A DNA stretch of 64,000 nt from an uncultured Cohaesibacter sp. (GCF_963677725.1 NZ_OY782507.1:1798001-1862000), one strand, 5' to 3'. Positions 26,876-36,326 are shown, counted from the stretch's first letter. Notes: a model not told the origin generated them from the sequence alone. Translations and numbers: made by a program.

Positions 26876-28533
26876 TTTTTGCCTCCTTTGGCTTCTTGCG
26901 AAGCTCTTGCCTTGTGTGACGCGACGTTGGAGGTGTCTTCCACACCTGCCATCATCAGACCAAGCTCCTGTTCGGATGCGTCAGGGCCGCGCTCGCCAAC
27001 CACCTTGCCGGCAAACATCACCAGCACGCGGTCAGACAGTGAGCGGATTTCATCAAGCTCGACGGAGACCAGCAAAATCGCCTTGCCCGCATCGCGCATT
27101 TCGATCAAACGCTTGTGAATGAACTCGATTGCCCCGATATCGACGCCGCGGGTCGGCTGACCAACCAGCAGAATGTCCGGGTTGCGTTCCATCTCGCGGG
27201 CCAGCACCAGCTTTTGCTGGTTGCCGCCCGAGAAATTGGCCATTTTCAGATGCGGATCCGGCGGTCGGACGTCAAAGTCATCCATATGGTGCTGGGTTTC
27301 GGCCAAAATGGCATCAAGATCGAGGAACAGGCCCTTGCCATATTTCTCCTGATCCTGATAGCCAAGGATCATATTGTCCCGTGCCGGGAATTTGGTAACA
27401 AGGCCGGTGCGATGGCGATCCTCAGGCACATGAGCCATGCCACGATGGCGCAGCTCCAGCGCGTCGGCGGTCTGGGTGACGCCGATTGGTTCGCCATTCA
27501 GCAAAACCCGACCAGACCGGGCGCGCATCATACCAGCAATGGCTTCCATCAGCTCGCTCTGGCCATTGCCCGAGACCCCCGCAATGCCGACAATTTCGCC
27601 AGCGCGGACGGTAAAGGAGACATCCTTGACCAGATCGACGCCGCGTTTGTCGGTGACGGTGAGATTTTCGACGCTGAGGACTTCCTTGCCCGGATTGGCT
27701 TCACCCTTTTCCACCCGCAGCAGCACCCGGCGACCGACCATCATTTCGGCCAGAGCTTCCACCGAGGTTTCCCTGGTATGGACGTGACCGACCATCTCGC
27801 CGCGGCGCATGACGGACACCTCATCGGTGATTGCCATGATTTCGCGCAGCTTGTGGGTGATCAAGAGGATGGTTTTGCCCTGATCGCGCAATTGCTCAAG
27901 GATGCGAAACAGATGGTCAGCTTCAGGCGGGGTAAGCACTCCGGTCGGCTCGTCAAGGATAAGAATATCGGCACCACGATAAAGCGCCTTGAGGATCTCG
28001 ACCCGCTGTTGCAGCCCGACCGGCAGATCTTCGATCAGCGCATCGGGGTCGATGTTCAACTCATATTCGTCAGCCAGATGCTGTAGTTCCTTGCGCGCAC
28101 TGGCAAAGCCCCCTCCAAGGGTTGCTCCGCCTTCGGCGCCGAGGACGATATTTTCCAGAACTGTGAAATTGTCAACGAGCATGAAATGCTGATGCACCAT
28201 GCCGATGCCGATGCTGATCGCCTTCTGGCTATCGGCAATTTGCTCCTTCTTGCCATTGACGAAAATCTCTCCGCCATCGGCCTGATAGAAGCCATAAAGA
28301 ATCGACATCAGGGTCGATTTGCCTGCGCCATTCTCGCCAATGATCCCGTGGATCGAACCTTTCTTGACGGTCAGGTCGATATTTCGGTTGGCATAAACGG
28401 GGCCGAAGCGCTTTTCGATACCCACAAGGCGAATGGCAGCGACGGGATCAGTCGGCCCGTTGCCGGCCCCACCATGTGTGTTTCCGCCTTGCTTTTGTGT
28501 CTTCTCGTCCAAATGCAAAGTCATGTTCCCCAT
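26872..28533 (-). CDS. Nucleoside ABC transporter ATP-binding protein with two NBDs (NupO/YufO-like)
   Basis: A 553-residue ATPase with two nucleotide-binding domains in one chain. Domain 1 has Walker A GENGAGKST (66-74) and LILDEPTGVLTP. Domain 2 has a degenerate P-loop (AGVSGNGQSELME), the signature FSGGNQQKLVLAREM and the degenerate Walker B ILLVGQPTRGVD. Such asymmetry is usual in RbsA/MglA/YufO-type importers. A strong GGAGGGG ribosome binding site supports the ATG at 28533. A spacer of about 270 bp with hairpins separates it from bmpA. Confidence 0.94.
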   Translation of the reverse strand: MGNMTLHLDEKTQKQGGNTHGGAGNGPTDPVAAIRLVGIEKRFGPVYANRNIDLTVKKGSIHGIIGENGAGKSTLMSILYGFYQADGGEIFVNGKKEQIADSQKAISIGIGMVHQHFMLVDNFTVLENIVLGAEGGATLGGGFASARKELQHLADEYELNIDPDALIEDLPVGLQQRVEILKALYRGADILILDEPTGVLTPPEADHLFRILEQLRDQGKTILLITHKLREIMAITDEVSVMRRGEMVGHVHTRETSVEALAEMMVGRRVLLRVEKGEANPGKEVLSVENLTVTDKRGVDLVKDVSFTVRAGEIVGIAGVSGNGQSELMEAIAGMMRARSGRVLLNGEPIGVTQTADALELRHRGMAHVPEDRHRTGLVTKFPARDNMILGYQDQEKYGKGLFLDLDAILAETQHHMDDFDVRPPDPHLKMANFSGGNQQKLVLAREMERNPDILLVGQPTRGVDIGAIEFIHKRLIEMRDAGKAILLVSVELDEIRSLSDRVLVMFAGKVVGERGPDASEQELGLMMAGVEDTSNVASHKARASQEAKGGKK

Positions 28534-28676
28534 TGCAAGCCCCTCCCGGCATTTCTGTCTGGTCAGTCCAACGTGGTTTTGACCAAAGCCCCGGCAACAG
28601 AAATTCAGGACCCGCTTTTGCTTGACCGTCTTTTAGCCAATAGTGGCGTGGACGACATGGCATCAGCAGTGTGGGT

Positions 28677-28772
28677 GGGCGTTTTCCAGCGGGCCGTGCG
28701 GCCCTTCGGCTTGTTCGGCGTCCCCGGGGATACGGCGACGTCGCGATATTAGTGGCTATTTGGAAAACGCCC
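28677..28772. repeat. Perfect 12-bp inverted repeat in the bmpA-ATPase spacer
   Basis: GGGCGTTTTCCA (28677-28688) is the exact reverse complement of TGGAAAACGCCC (28761-28772). The right arm overlaps one arm of the terminator at 28765-28792, so the two structures cannot form together. In the minus-strand transcript the terminator stem is made first and the distal arm appears about 75 bases later. Confidence 0.85.
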
Positions 28773-28792
28773 CGCCGAAACCAGCGGGGCGT
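28765..28792 (-). terminator. Terminator after bmpA
   Basis: Ten-bp stem AACGCCCCGC (28765-28774) / GCGGGGCGTT (28783-28792) with an eight-base loop, starting 15 bases after the bmpA stop. On the minus strand it is followed by TTCCAAAT, a weak U-tract, which suggests partial termination. This would give more binding protein than transporter. Confidence 0.75.
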
Positions 28793-28806
28793 TCAAGCAG
28801 ATTGCC

Positions 28807-29805
28807 TTAGAATGGGCAGGTATTGTCTGCACGATAATCGTGGACAACGATCTTGCCTTCGACAATGTCTTTGGAAGCCTGAGCGACTGCAGCGCGCATG
28901 TCGTCGGTGATCAGGTCCTTGTTATTCTCGTCGTCAGCCCAGGCGACACCGCCTTCTGCCAGACCCAGAACGTTGATGCCGGAGCTCCATTTGTCTTCCG
29001 CCAGATCCTGGAAGGCCTTGTAGACAGCAACGTCAACACGCTTGACCATGGAGGTCAGGACTTTGCCCGGATGCAGGCCATTCTGGTTGGAGTCCACACC
29101 GATGCCCAGTTTGCCAGCGTCAGCGGCTGCCTGCAGCACGCCAGCGCCAGTGCCACCAGCGGCGTGATAGATCACGTCAGCGCCACGGTCGATCTGGGAT
29201 TTTGCCAGCTCGCCACCCTTCACAGGGTCATTCCATGCAGCGCCAGTGGTCCCAGTCATGTTTTCAAACACTTCCAGATCCGGGTTGGCTGCTTTTGCGC
29301 CCTGCTTGTAGCCACAGGCAAATGCGCGGATCAGCGGAATGTCCATGCCACCCACAAAGCCAACTTTGCCGGATTTGGCAGCTTTTGCTGCCAGCAGGCC
29401 AACAAGGTAGGAGCCTTCATGCTCCTTGAAGACCACGGAGCGCACATTTGGCAGATCGACAACCATGTCGATGATGGCAAATTTGGTATCCGGGAATTCA
29501 GGGGCCACTTTCTTCAATGCTTCCGCATGGGAGAAACCGATCACGACGATCGGGTTATACCCTTTCTTAGCGAAGCGACGCATGGCCTGTTCACGTTGGG
29601 TGTCGTTCTGGATTTCGAAGTCACGGAAAGCGGTTCCAGTGTCTTCTTTGTATTTCTCAGCGCCAATATAAGCGGACTGGTTGAAGGACTGGTCATTCTT
29701 GCCACCGAGGTCATAGACAACGGCGGGATTGATGTCTGCAGCAAATGCGACGCTTGCAACCATTGCGGTGGCAAAAGCAGCAGCACCCATGAATTGACGC
29801 AACAT
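28807..29805 (-). CDS. BMP family nucleoside ABC transporter substrate-binding protein
   Basis: A 332-residue periplasmic binding protein. The signal peptide is residues 1-22 (cleavage after VAFA). The mature protein carries the BMP/PnrA-type VYDLGGKNDQSFNQSAYIGAEKY, IVVIGFSHAEALKKVAPEFPDTKF, GFVGGMDIPLIRAFACGYKQGAK, ADVIYHAAGGTGAGVLQAA and GVDSNQNGLHPGKVLTSM. Members bind purine or pyrimidine nucleosides. An AAAAGGGG ribosome binding site precedes the ATG. It is the first gene of the nucleoside uptake and salvage operon. Confidence 0.93.
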   Translation of the reverse strand: MLRQFMGAAAFATAMVASVAFAADINPAVVYDLGGKNDQSFNQSAYIGAEKYKEDTGTAFRDFEIQNDTQREQAMRRFAKKGYNPIVVIGFSHAEALKKVAPEFPDTKFAIIDMVVDLPNVRSVVFKEHEGSYLVGLLAAKAAKSGKVGFVGGMDIPLIRAFACGYKQGAKAANPDLEVFENMTGTTGAAWNDPVKGGELAKSQIDRGADVIYHAAGGTGAGVLQAAADAGKLGIGVDSNQNGLHPGKVLTSMVKRVDVAVYKAFQDLAEDKWSSGINVLGLAEGGVAWADDENNKDLITDDMRAAVAQASKDIVEGKIVVHDYRADNTCPF

Positions 29806-30422
29806 GTAAAACCCCTTTTGTCGATATCGTTCTGCTTGATCAGCTTTGTTTTTGAACCGACCTGATGATCGGCTATCACCATGCCCTGCTCTGCTTCAGG
29901 GCAAGCTGCCCGAAATTGACAGCGCCTGAGAGACCGCTAGAGCGGCATTGGACGTTAGTCTGGCACGGTCCGCCCTTGATTGCAGCCAGAAAATTATATT
30001 TCCCCCATCGCGTTAGCGCATTGCTTCGCGCCAAGGGCTGCAATTGCTGCATATGCCGCTGCGACATTCTGTATTCAGGGTTTATCCGGAGGAAAAGAGG
30101 CCCGTTTTGCGGACGGTTTCACATCAAAATGAGAGCAATTAGCAGGTAAGTTAAAAGGAATGATCTTCTTTTGCGAACAACGGTATCCTCACCGATGCCT
30201 TTTGTGCGACTTTTTGATAGTTGATAACTTGACCGATCGTGCGAACTTTTGCAGTTTTTCACACTGCCGATAACCAAAATGGGTTGAATCTTGCGTCCAA
30301 TAAGAGACTCACGGGTGGAAAATATGCACAGGTCTTACACCCAAAGCGCTATAAATACCCTTATGGGCCCGTCCTGCTTGCGAAAAATATCCGCATAATT
30401 GGCCTTACGAGGCGAGCCATTT
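29806..30422. other. Intergenic region upstream of bmpA
   Basis: About 617 bp between bmpA and hrpB. The leader next to bmpA holds two overlapping hairpins: TGCCCTG/CAGGGCA (29882-29903) and GGGCA/TGCCC (29899-29911). They share bases 29899-29903 and so exclude each other. A TATAAT-like hexamer on the minus strand lies near 29994-29999. I do not recognise a purine riboswitch or a gene in the remaining 400 bp, which is AT-richer around 30150-30350. Confidence 0.4.
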
Positions 30423-32903
30423 TCACTTGCCTCGTGGTTTGGCGCGGCGCGTTGCTTCAGTGGTCAGAGGATCATCGGGCCAGACATGTTTGGGATATTG
30501 ACCGCGCATATCGGCCTTCACATCTTTCCAGGAGCCACGCCAGAAGCCGGGCAGATCGCGCGTGACCTGCAAGGGACGGTGAGCAGGCGAGAGCAGATGC
30601 AACAACAAGGGCACCTTGCCGCCCATGATGGAGGGATGGGTGTCGAGGCCGAACAATTCCTGAACCCGCACCGCCAGCACCGGGCCATTGTCTGCTCCGT
30701 AATCAATAGGAATTTTTGATCCGGTCGGCACGACAAAATGGGTCGGCAAAGCCGCATTGATCGATCCCAAACGGTCGTAAGGCACTTGCGCCTGAAGCGC
30801 TGACTGGAGGTCGCCACTGGTAATGTCGGATAAGGCAGTCTTGCCAGCAAGGTATGGCTGAAGCCAGTTTTCCAGTCCATCAAGCAGCGCAGCCTCGGAG
30901 AAATCCGGCCAGCCTTCTTCCCGCTCGGCAATGAACCGAATGCGACCGAGCCAGCGTTGGGTTTCTTTCGAGAAAGGTAGGACGCGCAGGCCTTCCTTTC
31001 GGATGGCAGCGATGAGCGCGGTCTCAATGGCATCAGATGAAGGATGCTTCAAGCGCTTTTCGGCCAGCACGATGCGGCCAAGGCGGGTTTCGAGCTTGGC
31101 AGAAACGGCTCCGGTTTGTCGGTCAAAGGTGACAGCCTCTTCTTCGCTGATCAGATCGGCAAAGTCTTCAAGCACGCGCTTGCGGTCAATCGGCGCAGCC
31201 AATGTGATCCTGGCATTGCCAGCCGCCCCTTGCAAATCCGCCACCACCAGAAAAGTCTCTGTATTGAGCGGATCCTCCGGATCGAGCACGCCGCCCCGCC
31301 CAGAAGCCAGCAAATAGCGGCCCGCCACCCCCCGCCGCATGGCGATGCGGTCGGGATAGGCGAGCGCCAATATGGAGCCAGCCTCTTCGGCTGAGATTTT
31401 CCCTTTTTGCTTGCCTTTGCCTGAGGCTTTACTCCAACGGCTCGCGAGGGCCTTGATATCCCTGGCGCGGGGCAGACGGCCACTTTCCAAATCCTGCAAC
31501 AAGCGTCTGAGATCATTGTGCCGCATGCGACCGCCTTCGGTCAGCAAGGCGGCGATGCGGGCGGCGAGTGCTTCCTCACCATGCTGGCGGCTCACAACCA
31601 ACATATGGGCAAGGCGCGGAGGCAAAGGCAGGGTCGCGATGGCTTTGCCATGGGCAGTCAACAGGCCCTTGTCATCAAGTGCACCGAAATCCATGAGCAG
31701 CTTGACCGCCTCGCTCCAACCGGCGGCAGGCGGCAGGTCCAGCCACTTGAGATTGGTCGGGTCGCTTTCGCCCCACAAGGCCAGGTCGAGCACCAGACGC
31801 GAGAGATCGCTTTCCAATATTTCCGGTGGTTCAAAGGCAGGCAGGGCAGCGGTTTGCCCCTTGTCCCAGAGGCGATAACAGACGCCGGGTTCGGTTCGGC
31901 CCGCACGGCCCCGACGCTGGTCGGCGCTGGCGCGGGAGACACGGACGGTCTCCAGCCGCGAGATGCCCAAATTCGGCTCAAAGCGTGGACGGCGAACCAG
32001 CCCCGCATCGATGATCACCCGGACACCATCAATGGTCAGGGAGGTTTCTGCAATCGATGTGGCCAGCACGATTTTGCGTTTGCCTGCTTCGACCGGACGG
32101 ATGGCCAGATCCTGCGCCTTGCCATCCATCGCACCATAGAGCGGTGCCAGCAGGATCTCTTTGGACAGGCGCTTGGCGAGGCGTTCCTCGGTGCGGTGAA
32201 TTTCAGCCTGTCCGGGCAGGAAAACCAGCAGGGATCCCTTCTCTTCCTCAATCGCCAGCATCACTGCGGACGTGACGGCATCTTCCAACCTGTCTTGAGG
32301 CCTGCGCGGCAAATAGCGGGTCTCGACAGGGAAGGTACGCCCCATGGATTCGACAATCGGTGCGTCCTCAAGGATTGAGGCAACCCGCCCGCCATCAAGA
32401 GTGGCTGACATGACCACGAGCCGCAAGTCATCGCGCAAAGCGCCCTGCACTTCCAACGTGAAGGCCAGTGCCATGTCCGCATCAAGGCTGCGTTCGTGAA
32501 ATTCGTCAAACAGGACCGCCGAGACGCCATCAAGTCCGGGATCTTCAACGATCATTCGGGCAAAGACCCCTTCGGTAACCACTTCAATGATGGTGTCTTT
32601 CGATATCCGGCTGTCCATGCGCACGCGATAGCCCACACGCTTGCCAACAGGCTCGTCCAACAGCTCAGCCATCCGGCGGGCGGCGGCGCGAGCGGCAAGC
32701 CTGCGTGGCTCGAGCATGATGATCTTGCCCGTCCGCCACGGCTGATCAAGACAGGCGAGCGGCACACAAGTGGTCTTTCCCGCTCCGGGCGGCGCGATCA
32801 ACACCGCATGGCCCTCGCGTTCCAGGGCGCAGAGCAAAGACGGCAGAGCTTCGCGGATCGGCAAGTCGGGCAAGTGGGACAGGTTGGTGTAGGTCTTCGT
32901 CAT
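30423..32903 (-). CDS. hrpB: ATP-dependent helicase HrpB (DEAH box)
   Basis: An 826-residue cytosolic helicase of the DEAH/DExH family. Walker A is APPGAGKTT (37-45), the Walker B DEFH is in LFDEFHERSL (133-136) and motif III is SATL (166-169). Motifs V and VI (VLATSIAETSLTIDGV, DQRRGRAGRTEPGVCYRLW) follow, then the HrpB-specific C-terminal domain ending with LHLLSPAHRPLQVTRDLPGFWRGSW. The biological role of HrpB is not settled. It appears monocistronic. Length is normal for the family. Confidence 0.96.
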   Translation of the reverse strand: MTKTYTNLSHLPDLPIREALPSLLCALEREGHAVLIAPPGAGKTTCVPLACLDQPWRTGKIIMLEPRRLAARAAARRMAELLDEPVGKRVGYRVRMDSRISKDTIIEVVTEGVFARMIVEDPGLDGVSAVLFDEFHERSLDADMALAFTLEVQGALRDDLRLVVMSATLDGGRVASILEDAPIVESMGRTFPVETRYLPRRPQDRLEDAVTSAVMLAIEEEKGSLLVFLPGQAEIHRTEERLAKRLSKEILLAPLYGAMDGKAQDLAIRPVEAGKRKIVLATSIAETSLTIDGVRVIIDAGLVRRPRFEPNLGISRLETVRVSRASADQRRGRAGRTEPGVCYRLWDKGQTAALPAFEPPEILESDLSRLVLDLALWGESDPTNLKWLDLPPAAGWSEAVKLLMDFGALDDKGLLTAHGKAIATLPLPPRLAHMLVVSRQHGEEALAARIAALLTEGGRMRHNDLRRLLQDLESGRLPRARDIKALASRWSKASGKGKQKGKISAEEAGSILALAYPDRIAMRRGVAGRYLLASGRGGVLDPEDPLNTETFLVVADLQGAAGNARITLAAPIDRKRVLEDFADLISEEEAVTFDRQTGAVSAKLETRLGRIVLAEKRLKHPSSDAIETALIAAIRKEGLRVLPFSKETQRWLGRIRFIAEREEGWPDFSEAALLDGLENWLQPYLAGKTALSDITSGDLQSALQAQVPYDRLGSINAALPTHFVVPTGSKIPIDYGADNGPVLAVRVQELFGLDTHPSIMGGKVPLLLHLLSPAHRPLQVTRDLPGFWRGSWKDVKADMRGQYPKHVWPDDPLTTEATRRAKPRGK

Positions 32904-33115
32904 CTCTTCGCCCTAGCGCCTTCTGTCGCCAAAGGCAAGCATGCCGGTAAGAACTTGCTGGCGAGGGCGGATTCTTCTCCTGGGATTTATACGTATACAC
33001 ATATCGTGATTATCGCTAAACTTTCGAGCGAGCGTGCAGTGACGGTTGGCCTTACAGGCTACATGCAGCGATCGTAGATCGGGCTGCGGCTTTTGAAAAT
33101 AGCGGAGGTTAGACA

Positions 33116-33763
33116 ATGACATTGAACTTCAATCCGGTCGGCGCGCTGGCCTTTTCTGCCTGTCTTGTCTTGGGCATGTCGCAGGCTTTGGCAATTGATC
33201 TGTATGAATGCGGCGACGAAGAGCTGTCCATCCTGGTGACCCTTGATCGATCCAACCCGAACACGGCAAGCATCCAGTATGACGGCGGAGAAATGATCAA
33301 TGCCAGCATCCTGTCCTCTGGCGATAAGCTCTATTATGAGCTGGCAGCAATTCCGGCGGCGTCCGGTGCCGCTTATGCCGGATTTGGCAAGCAATTTCAT
33401 GCCAAGGGCAATGAAGGCTTTTTGCGGGACAAGGGGGAGAAATCTGACTGCAAACTGGTTACAGCCAGTTCGCAACCTCAAGCCCATGAGACTGGAGCGG
33501 TTGGCGACAGTGAAGTAACCATCAATGCGACGGGCAGGTCTCTGGGGGGACGCTTGCGCGATGGCCCGGGCACCAATTTTAAAACAGTCGGCAGTCTGGC
33601 CGAAGGCACTTGGTTGACGCTGGTTACCAATACCGGCGTTGTGATGGACGGCTATCCATGGTTCGAAATCTCGACAGATGATGGTCGACGCGCCTATCAA
33701 TGGGGCGGGATCCTGTGCTCAAACGGACAGCTTCTAAACGGCGTTTATGAACAATGTCGATAA
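33116..33763 (+). CDS. Secreted MliC-like and SH3b two-domain protein
   Basis: A 215-residue exported protein. The signal peptide is residues 1-26 (ending SQALA). Residues about 28-118 resemble the MliC/lysozyme-inhibitor fold: YECGDEELSILVTL, ASGAAYAGFGKQFHAKGNEGFLRD and a C-terminal Cys that could pair with the first. Residues about 135-215 form an SH3b domain (GGRLRDGPGTNFKTVGSLAEGTWLTLV, then YPWFEI). A GGAGG ribosome binding site precedes the ATG. It stands alone, divergent from hrpB. A role at the cell wall, such as lysozyme resistance, is inference; the MliC assignment is by pattern only. Confidence 0.72.
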   Translation: MTLNFNPVGALAFSACLVLGMSQALAIDLYECGDEELSILVTLDRSNPNTASIQYDGGEMINASILSSGDKLYYELAAIPAASGAAYAGFGKQFHAKGNEGFLRDKGEKSDCKLVTASSQPQAHETGAVGDSEVTINATGRSLGGRLRDGPGTNFKTVGSLAEGTWLTLVTNTGVVMDGYPWFEISTDDGRRAYQWGGILCSNGQLLNGVYEQCR

Positions 33764-33806
33764 TGGGCAGATGAGGGAGAGGTGATGGGCACGGCGTGAT
33801 GGGCCG

Positions 33807-34514
33807 TCAGAGCCTGATCACCCGGCCGCCAGCGGCGTCTGCATCGGCCTCATCGTGGGTGACGAGCAGGCTCGGCAAGGCCCTTTGGCGGGCTTCGTCA
33901 AACACCCATTGACGCATTTGCTGCCTGAGACTGGCATCGAGCTTTGAGAAAGGTTCATCCAGCAGCAAGGCGCAAGGGTTGGAGAGCAGGATTCGGGCCA
34001 GTGCCACGCGCGCCTTTTGCCCTCCGGATAGGGTGGCAGGGTCGCGGTTGGTAAAGCCTGCCATGCCAATATGATCCAATGCCGCTTCGACATGGGCGCG
34101 CCGACCTGCGCCTTTCAGGGAAGAGGTAAGGCCGAAGGCGAGATTGCCGCCCACCGACATATGCGGGAAAAGCAGGGGATCCTGAAACAGGATGCCGATG
34201 CGGCGCTTCTCCGGCGGCAAGCTTGTCACATCGCGCCCGTCAAGCAGAATGCGGCCTTCGGCGTCAAACTCGGGCGGAAGAAAACCACCCAGATACGACA
34301 AAAGGGTCGATTTGCCCGAGCCGGACGGCCCCATGATGGTGACAATTTCCCCTGCACCAACAGAGAGGGACAGATCAATCAGCGTCTCACCCTCGAGGCG
34401 AATGCGGACCTTATCCAAGACCAGTTCCATTTCACTGCTTTGTTCGGCCATCCTTAAGGGCATTTTTTTGACGTCGCTTTTCTGCGCTGGCGTTGGGCGT
34501 GTTTTATCAAGCAT
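33807..34514 (-). CDS. ynjD: ABC transporter ATP-binding protein, YnjD-like
   Basis: A 235-residue ATPase with Walker A GPSGSGKST (about 59-67), signature LSGGQKARVALARIL, Walker B ALLLDEPFSKLD and the switch His in LLVTHDEADA. It is the last gene of a three-gene operon matching E. coli ynjBCD (binding protein, double-length permease, ATPase), 24 bp after the permease. ThiQ-type thiamine transporters and CysA-type ATPases are related, and the cargo is unknown. The first 25 residues are extra and an internal ATG may be used, although AGGAGAG precedes the ATG at 34514. Confidence 0.87.
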   Translation of the reverse strand: MLDKTRPTPAQKSDVKKMPLRMAEQSSEMELVLDKVRIRLEGETLIDLSLSVGAGEIVTIMGPSGSGKSTLLSYLGGFLPPEFDAEGRILLDGRDVTSLPPEKRRIGILFQDPLLFPHMSVGGNLAFGLTSSLKGAGRRAHVEAALDHIGMAGFTNRDPATLSGGQKARVALARILLSNPCALLLDEPFSKLDASLRQQMRQWVFDEARQRALPSLLVTHDEADADAAGGRVIRL

Positions 34515-34538
34515 GGTTGGTCTCTCCTAGCCTGTCTA

Positions 34539-36236
34539 CTAACCTTGGGCCGATTTCATGTCGCGGCGATTGCGAAAGCACAAAGCTGGCACGGCGATTG
34601 CCAACAGAAAGCCCAGAAAGGGCAAGGCCATTTGCACCAGAGCATACATACCGATGAGACGGCGATTGCCGCCCGCGCTGAGGGCAACAGCTTCGGTGGT
34701 GATGGTGTCCCAGCGGCCACCACCGATCAACAGGGTTGGCAGATACTGACCGATGGAGACCGCAAACCCGACGGCAGCGGCAGTGAGGATCGGGCGCAGT
34801 AGCATCGGCAGACGCAACCGCATAAAGGCCACCCACGGTCCGCGCCCCAGTGACGCTGACAGCTGAGCATAGCGCGGATCGAGGCTGCGCCATGGATCGG
34901 CAAGGGAGAGGAAAATATAAGGCAGCACGAAAATCAGGTGACTCGTGACAAGGGTCATCAGGCTGTGCGCGCTCCCTCCTAGAAGGAATAAAAGCTGCAA
35001 ACCAAACAAAAAGGCCACCTGCGGCACGATCAGCGGCAGATAGATCAGCATCAGACTGCGGGATGTCACCTTGCGGCGGGCCCGATTTTCAGATTCAAGA
35101 CAGGCAATGGTAACGATGAGTGCAATCAGGGTCGCAAGGCCACCGATCAGAACGGAATTGATCAAAGGATCTCCGAGCATTGCCCATTGTCGGTCCCATG
35201 TTCGCAAAGACAGGGTCGCAGGCCATGCGTTGGGGAAACGCCAGAGGCCCGCAAAGGACCACAGAGCCATCCCCGCCAGTCCGAACACCATCACCAGAAT
35301 CGCCCAGATGGTGGCAAGTGCCGCAAGACCGCGCATGACGCGATCCTGTTGCCACCGCAAACCAGACCTTGCCAAGCGACGGAACAGACGACCAGTCAGT
35401 TTCTCGCCCATCCACCAGACAAGAAGCGCAAACAGAGTGACGCCCAGTTGCAGGATCGCACCGGCAGAGGCAAGAAAGCGATATTGAAGATCCGGATCAC
35501 TCATCCAGCGGGTCAGCTGGACGGCGAGGGTTGGTGGATTGGTGGGGCCAAGGATGAGCGCCACATCGACCACCGAAGTGGCGTAAGCAATGACTGCAAA
35601 GACCGGCAGGCGGATCTGGGCATAAAGGCGCGGCCAGACCGCATAGATCCAGGCTGCCATTGGTCCATAGCCAAGTGTCCGGGCAACGGCGGCATGACGA
35701 CGGGGCTGGACCTGTGGCAGAGCCGCAAGGCTGACCAGAAGCAGAAAGGGAAGCTCTTTGGCGGCCAATCCGGCAATCATGGCCAGCCCCAGGCCATCAT
35801 GGGGGAATATCCAGTCTGGCGGCTGCGTCCAGCCACTCAAGTCTGGCGAAATCATTCGAGTCAGCCAGCCCGATGGAGCGAGCAGGAAGGCAAAGCCGAG
35901 CGCAGTGGCCGCGTGGGGAATGGAGAGCAAAGGGCTGACCAGCCGCTCGATCCATCGGAAAAATGCGGTTCCAGACCAGGCACTGAGCAGCCCGATGGTG
36001 ATGAACAAGGCAATCAGCGTGGTGACGAGACCTGCGGAAAGGCTCAGCATCACGGATTTGCCAAGGCCAGCAGTGGCAAAAAGCGTGCGGAACGGATCAA
36101 GCGTCAGCGCGTCCCCTCCCAGCACTGGCAACCAGCCAAAAGCCGGTGCCAGCGAACCGGCAAAGCCCGCAAGGATTGGCCCAAGCATCAGAAGCAGGGC
36201 CACGGCGGGCGCTATAAGGTGGAGGCGAGGCGCCAT
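34539..36236 (-). CDS. ynjC: ABC transporter permease, YnjC-like (two fused permease domains)
   Basis: A 565-residue membrane protein with two BPD_transp_1 units in tandem, about twelve membrane segments. EAA-type loops are visible as HAAVARTLGYGPMAAWIYAVWPRLYAQIRLP (about 180) and PRYAQLSASLGRGPWVAFMRLRLPML (about 460). The fused architecture matches YnjC, ThiP and FbpB-type permeases. It lies between the YnjB-like binding protein and the YnjD-like ATPase. The substrate is not predictable from sequence. Confidence 0.87.
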   Translation of the reverse strand: MAPRLHLIAPAVALLLMLGPILAGFAGSLAPAFGWLPVLGGDALTLDPFRTLFATAGLGKSVMLSLSAGLVTTLIALFITIGLLSAWSGTAFFRWIERLVSPLLSIPHAATALGFAFLLAPSGWLTRMISPDLSGWTQPPDWIFPHDGLGLAMIAGLAAKELPFLLLVSLAALPQVQPRRHAAVARTLGYGPMAAWIYAVWPRLYAQIRLPVFAVIAYATSVVDVALILGPTNPPTLAVQLTRWMSDPDLQYRFLASAGAILQLGVTLFALLVWWMGEKLTGRLFRRLARSGLRWQQDRVMRGLAALATIWAILVMVFGLAGMALWSFAGLWRFPNAWPATLSLRTWDRQWAMLGDPLINSVLIGGLATLIALIVTIACLESENRARRKVTSRSLMLIYLPLIVPQVAFLFGLQLLFLLGGSAHSLMTLVTSHLIFVLPYIFLSLADPWRSLDPRYAQLSASLGRGPWVAFMRLRLPMLLRPILTAAAVGFAVSIGQYLPTLLIGGGRWDTITTEAVALSAGGNRRLIGMYALVQMALPFLGFLLAIAVPALCFRNRRDMKSAQG

Positions 36237-36326
36237 CAGTTCAACCTGTCTGCTGTTGCTTTAGCCTTTGTCTAGAAAGCTGGGCTGGACACCACTGTGC
36301 CCTGCCCGTTTTTAGCAATACGGCTT

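Noticed and set aside
29806-30060. Purine riboswitch in the bmpA leader
   Set aside because: I could not find the conserved three-way-junction sequence on the minus strand; only small competing hairpins are visible.
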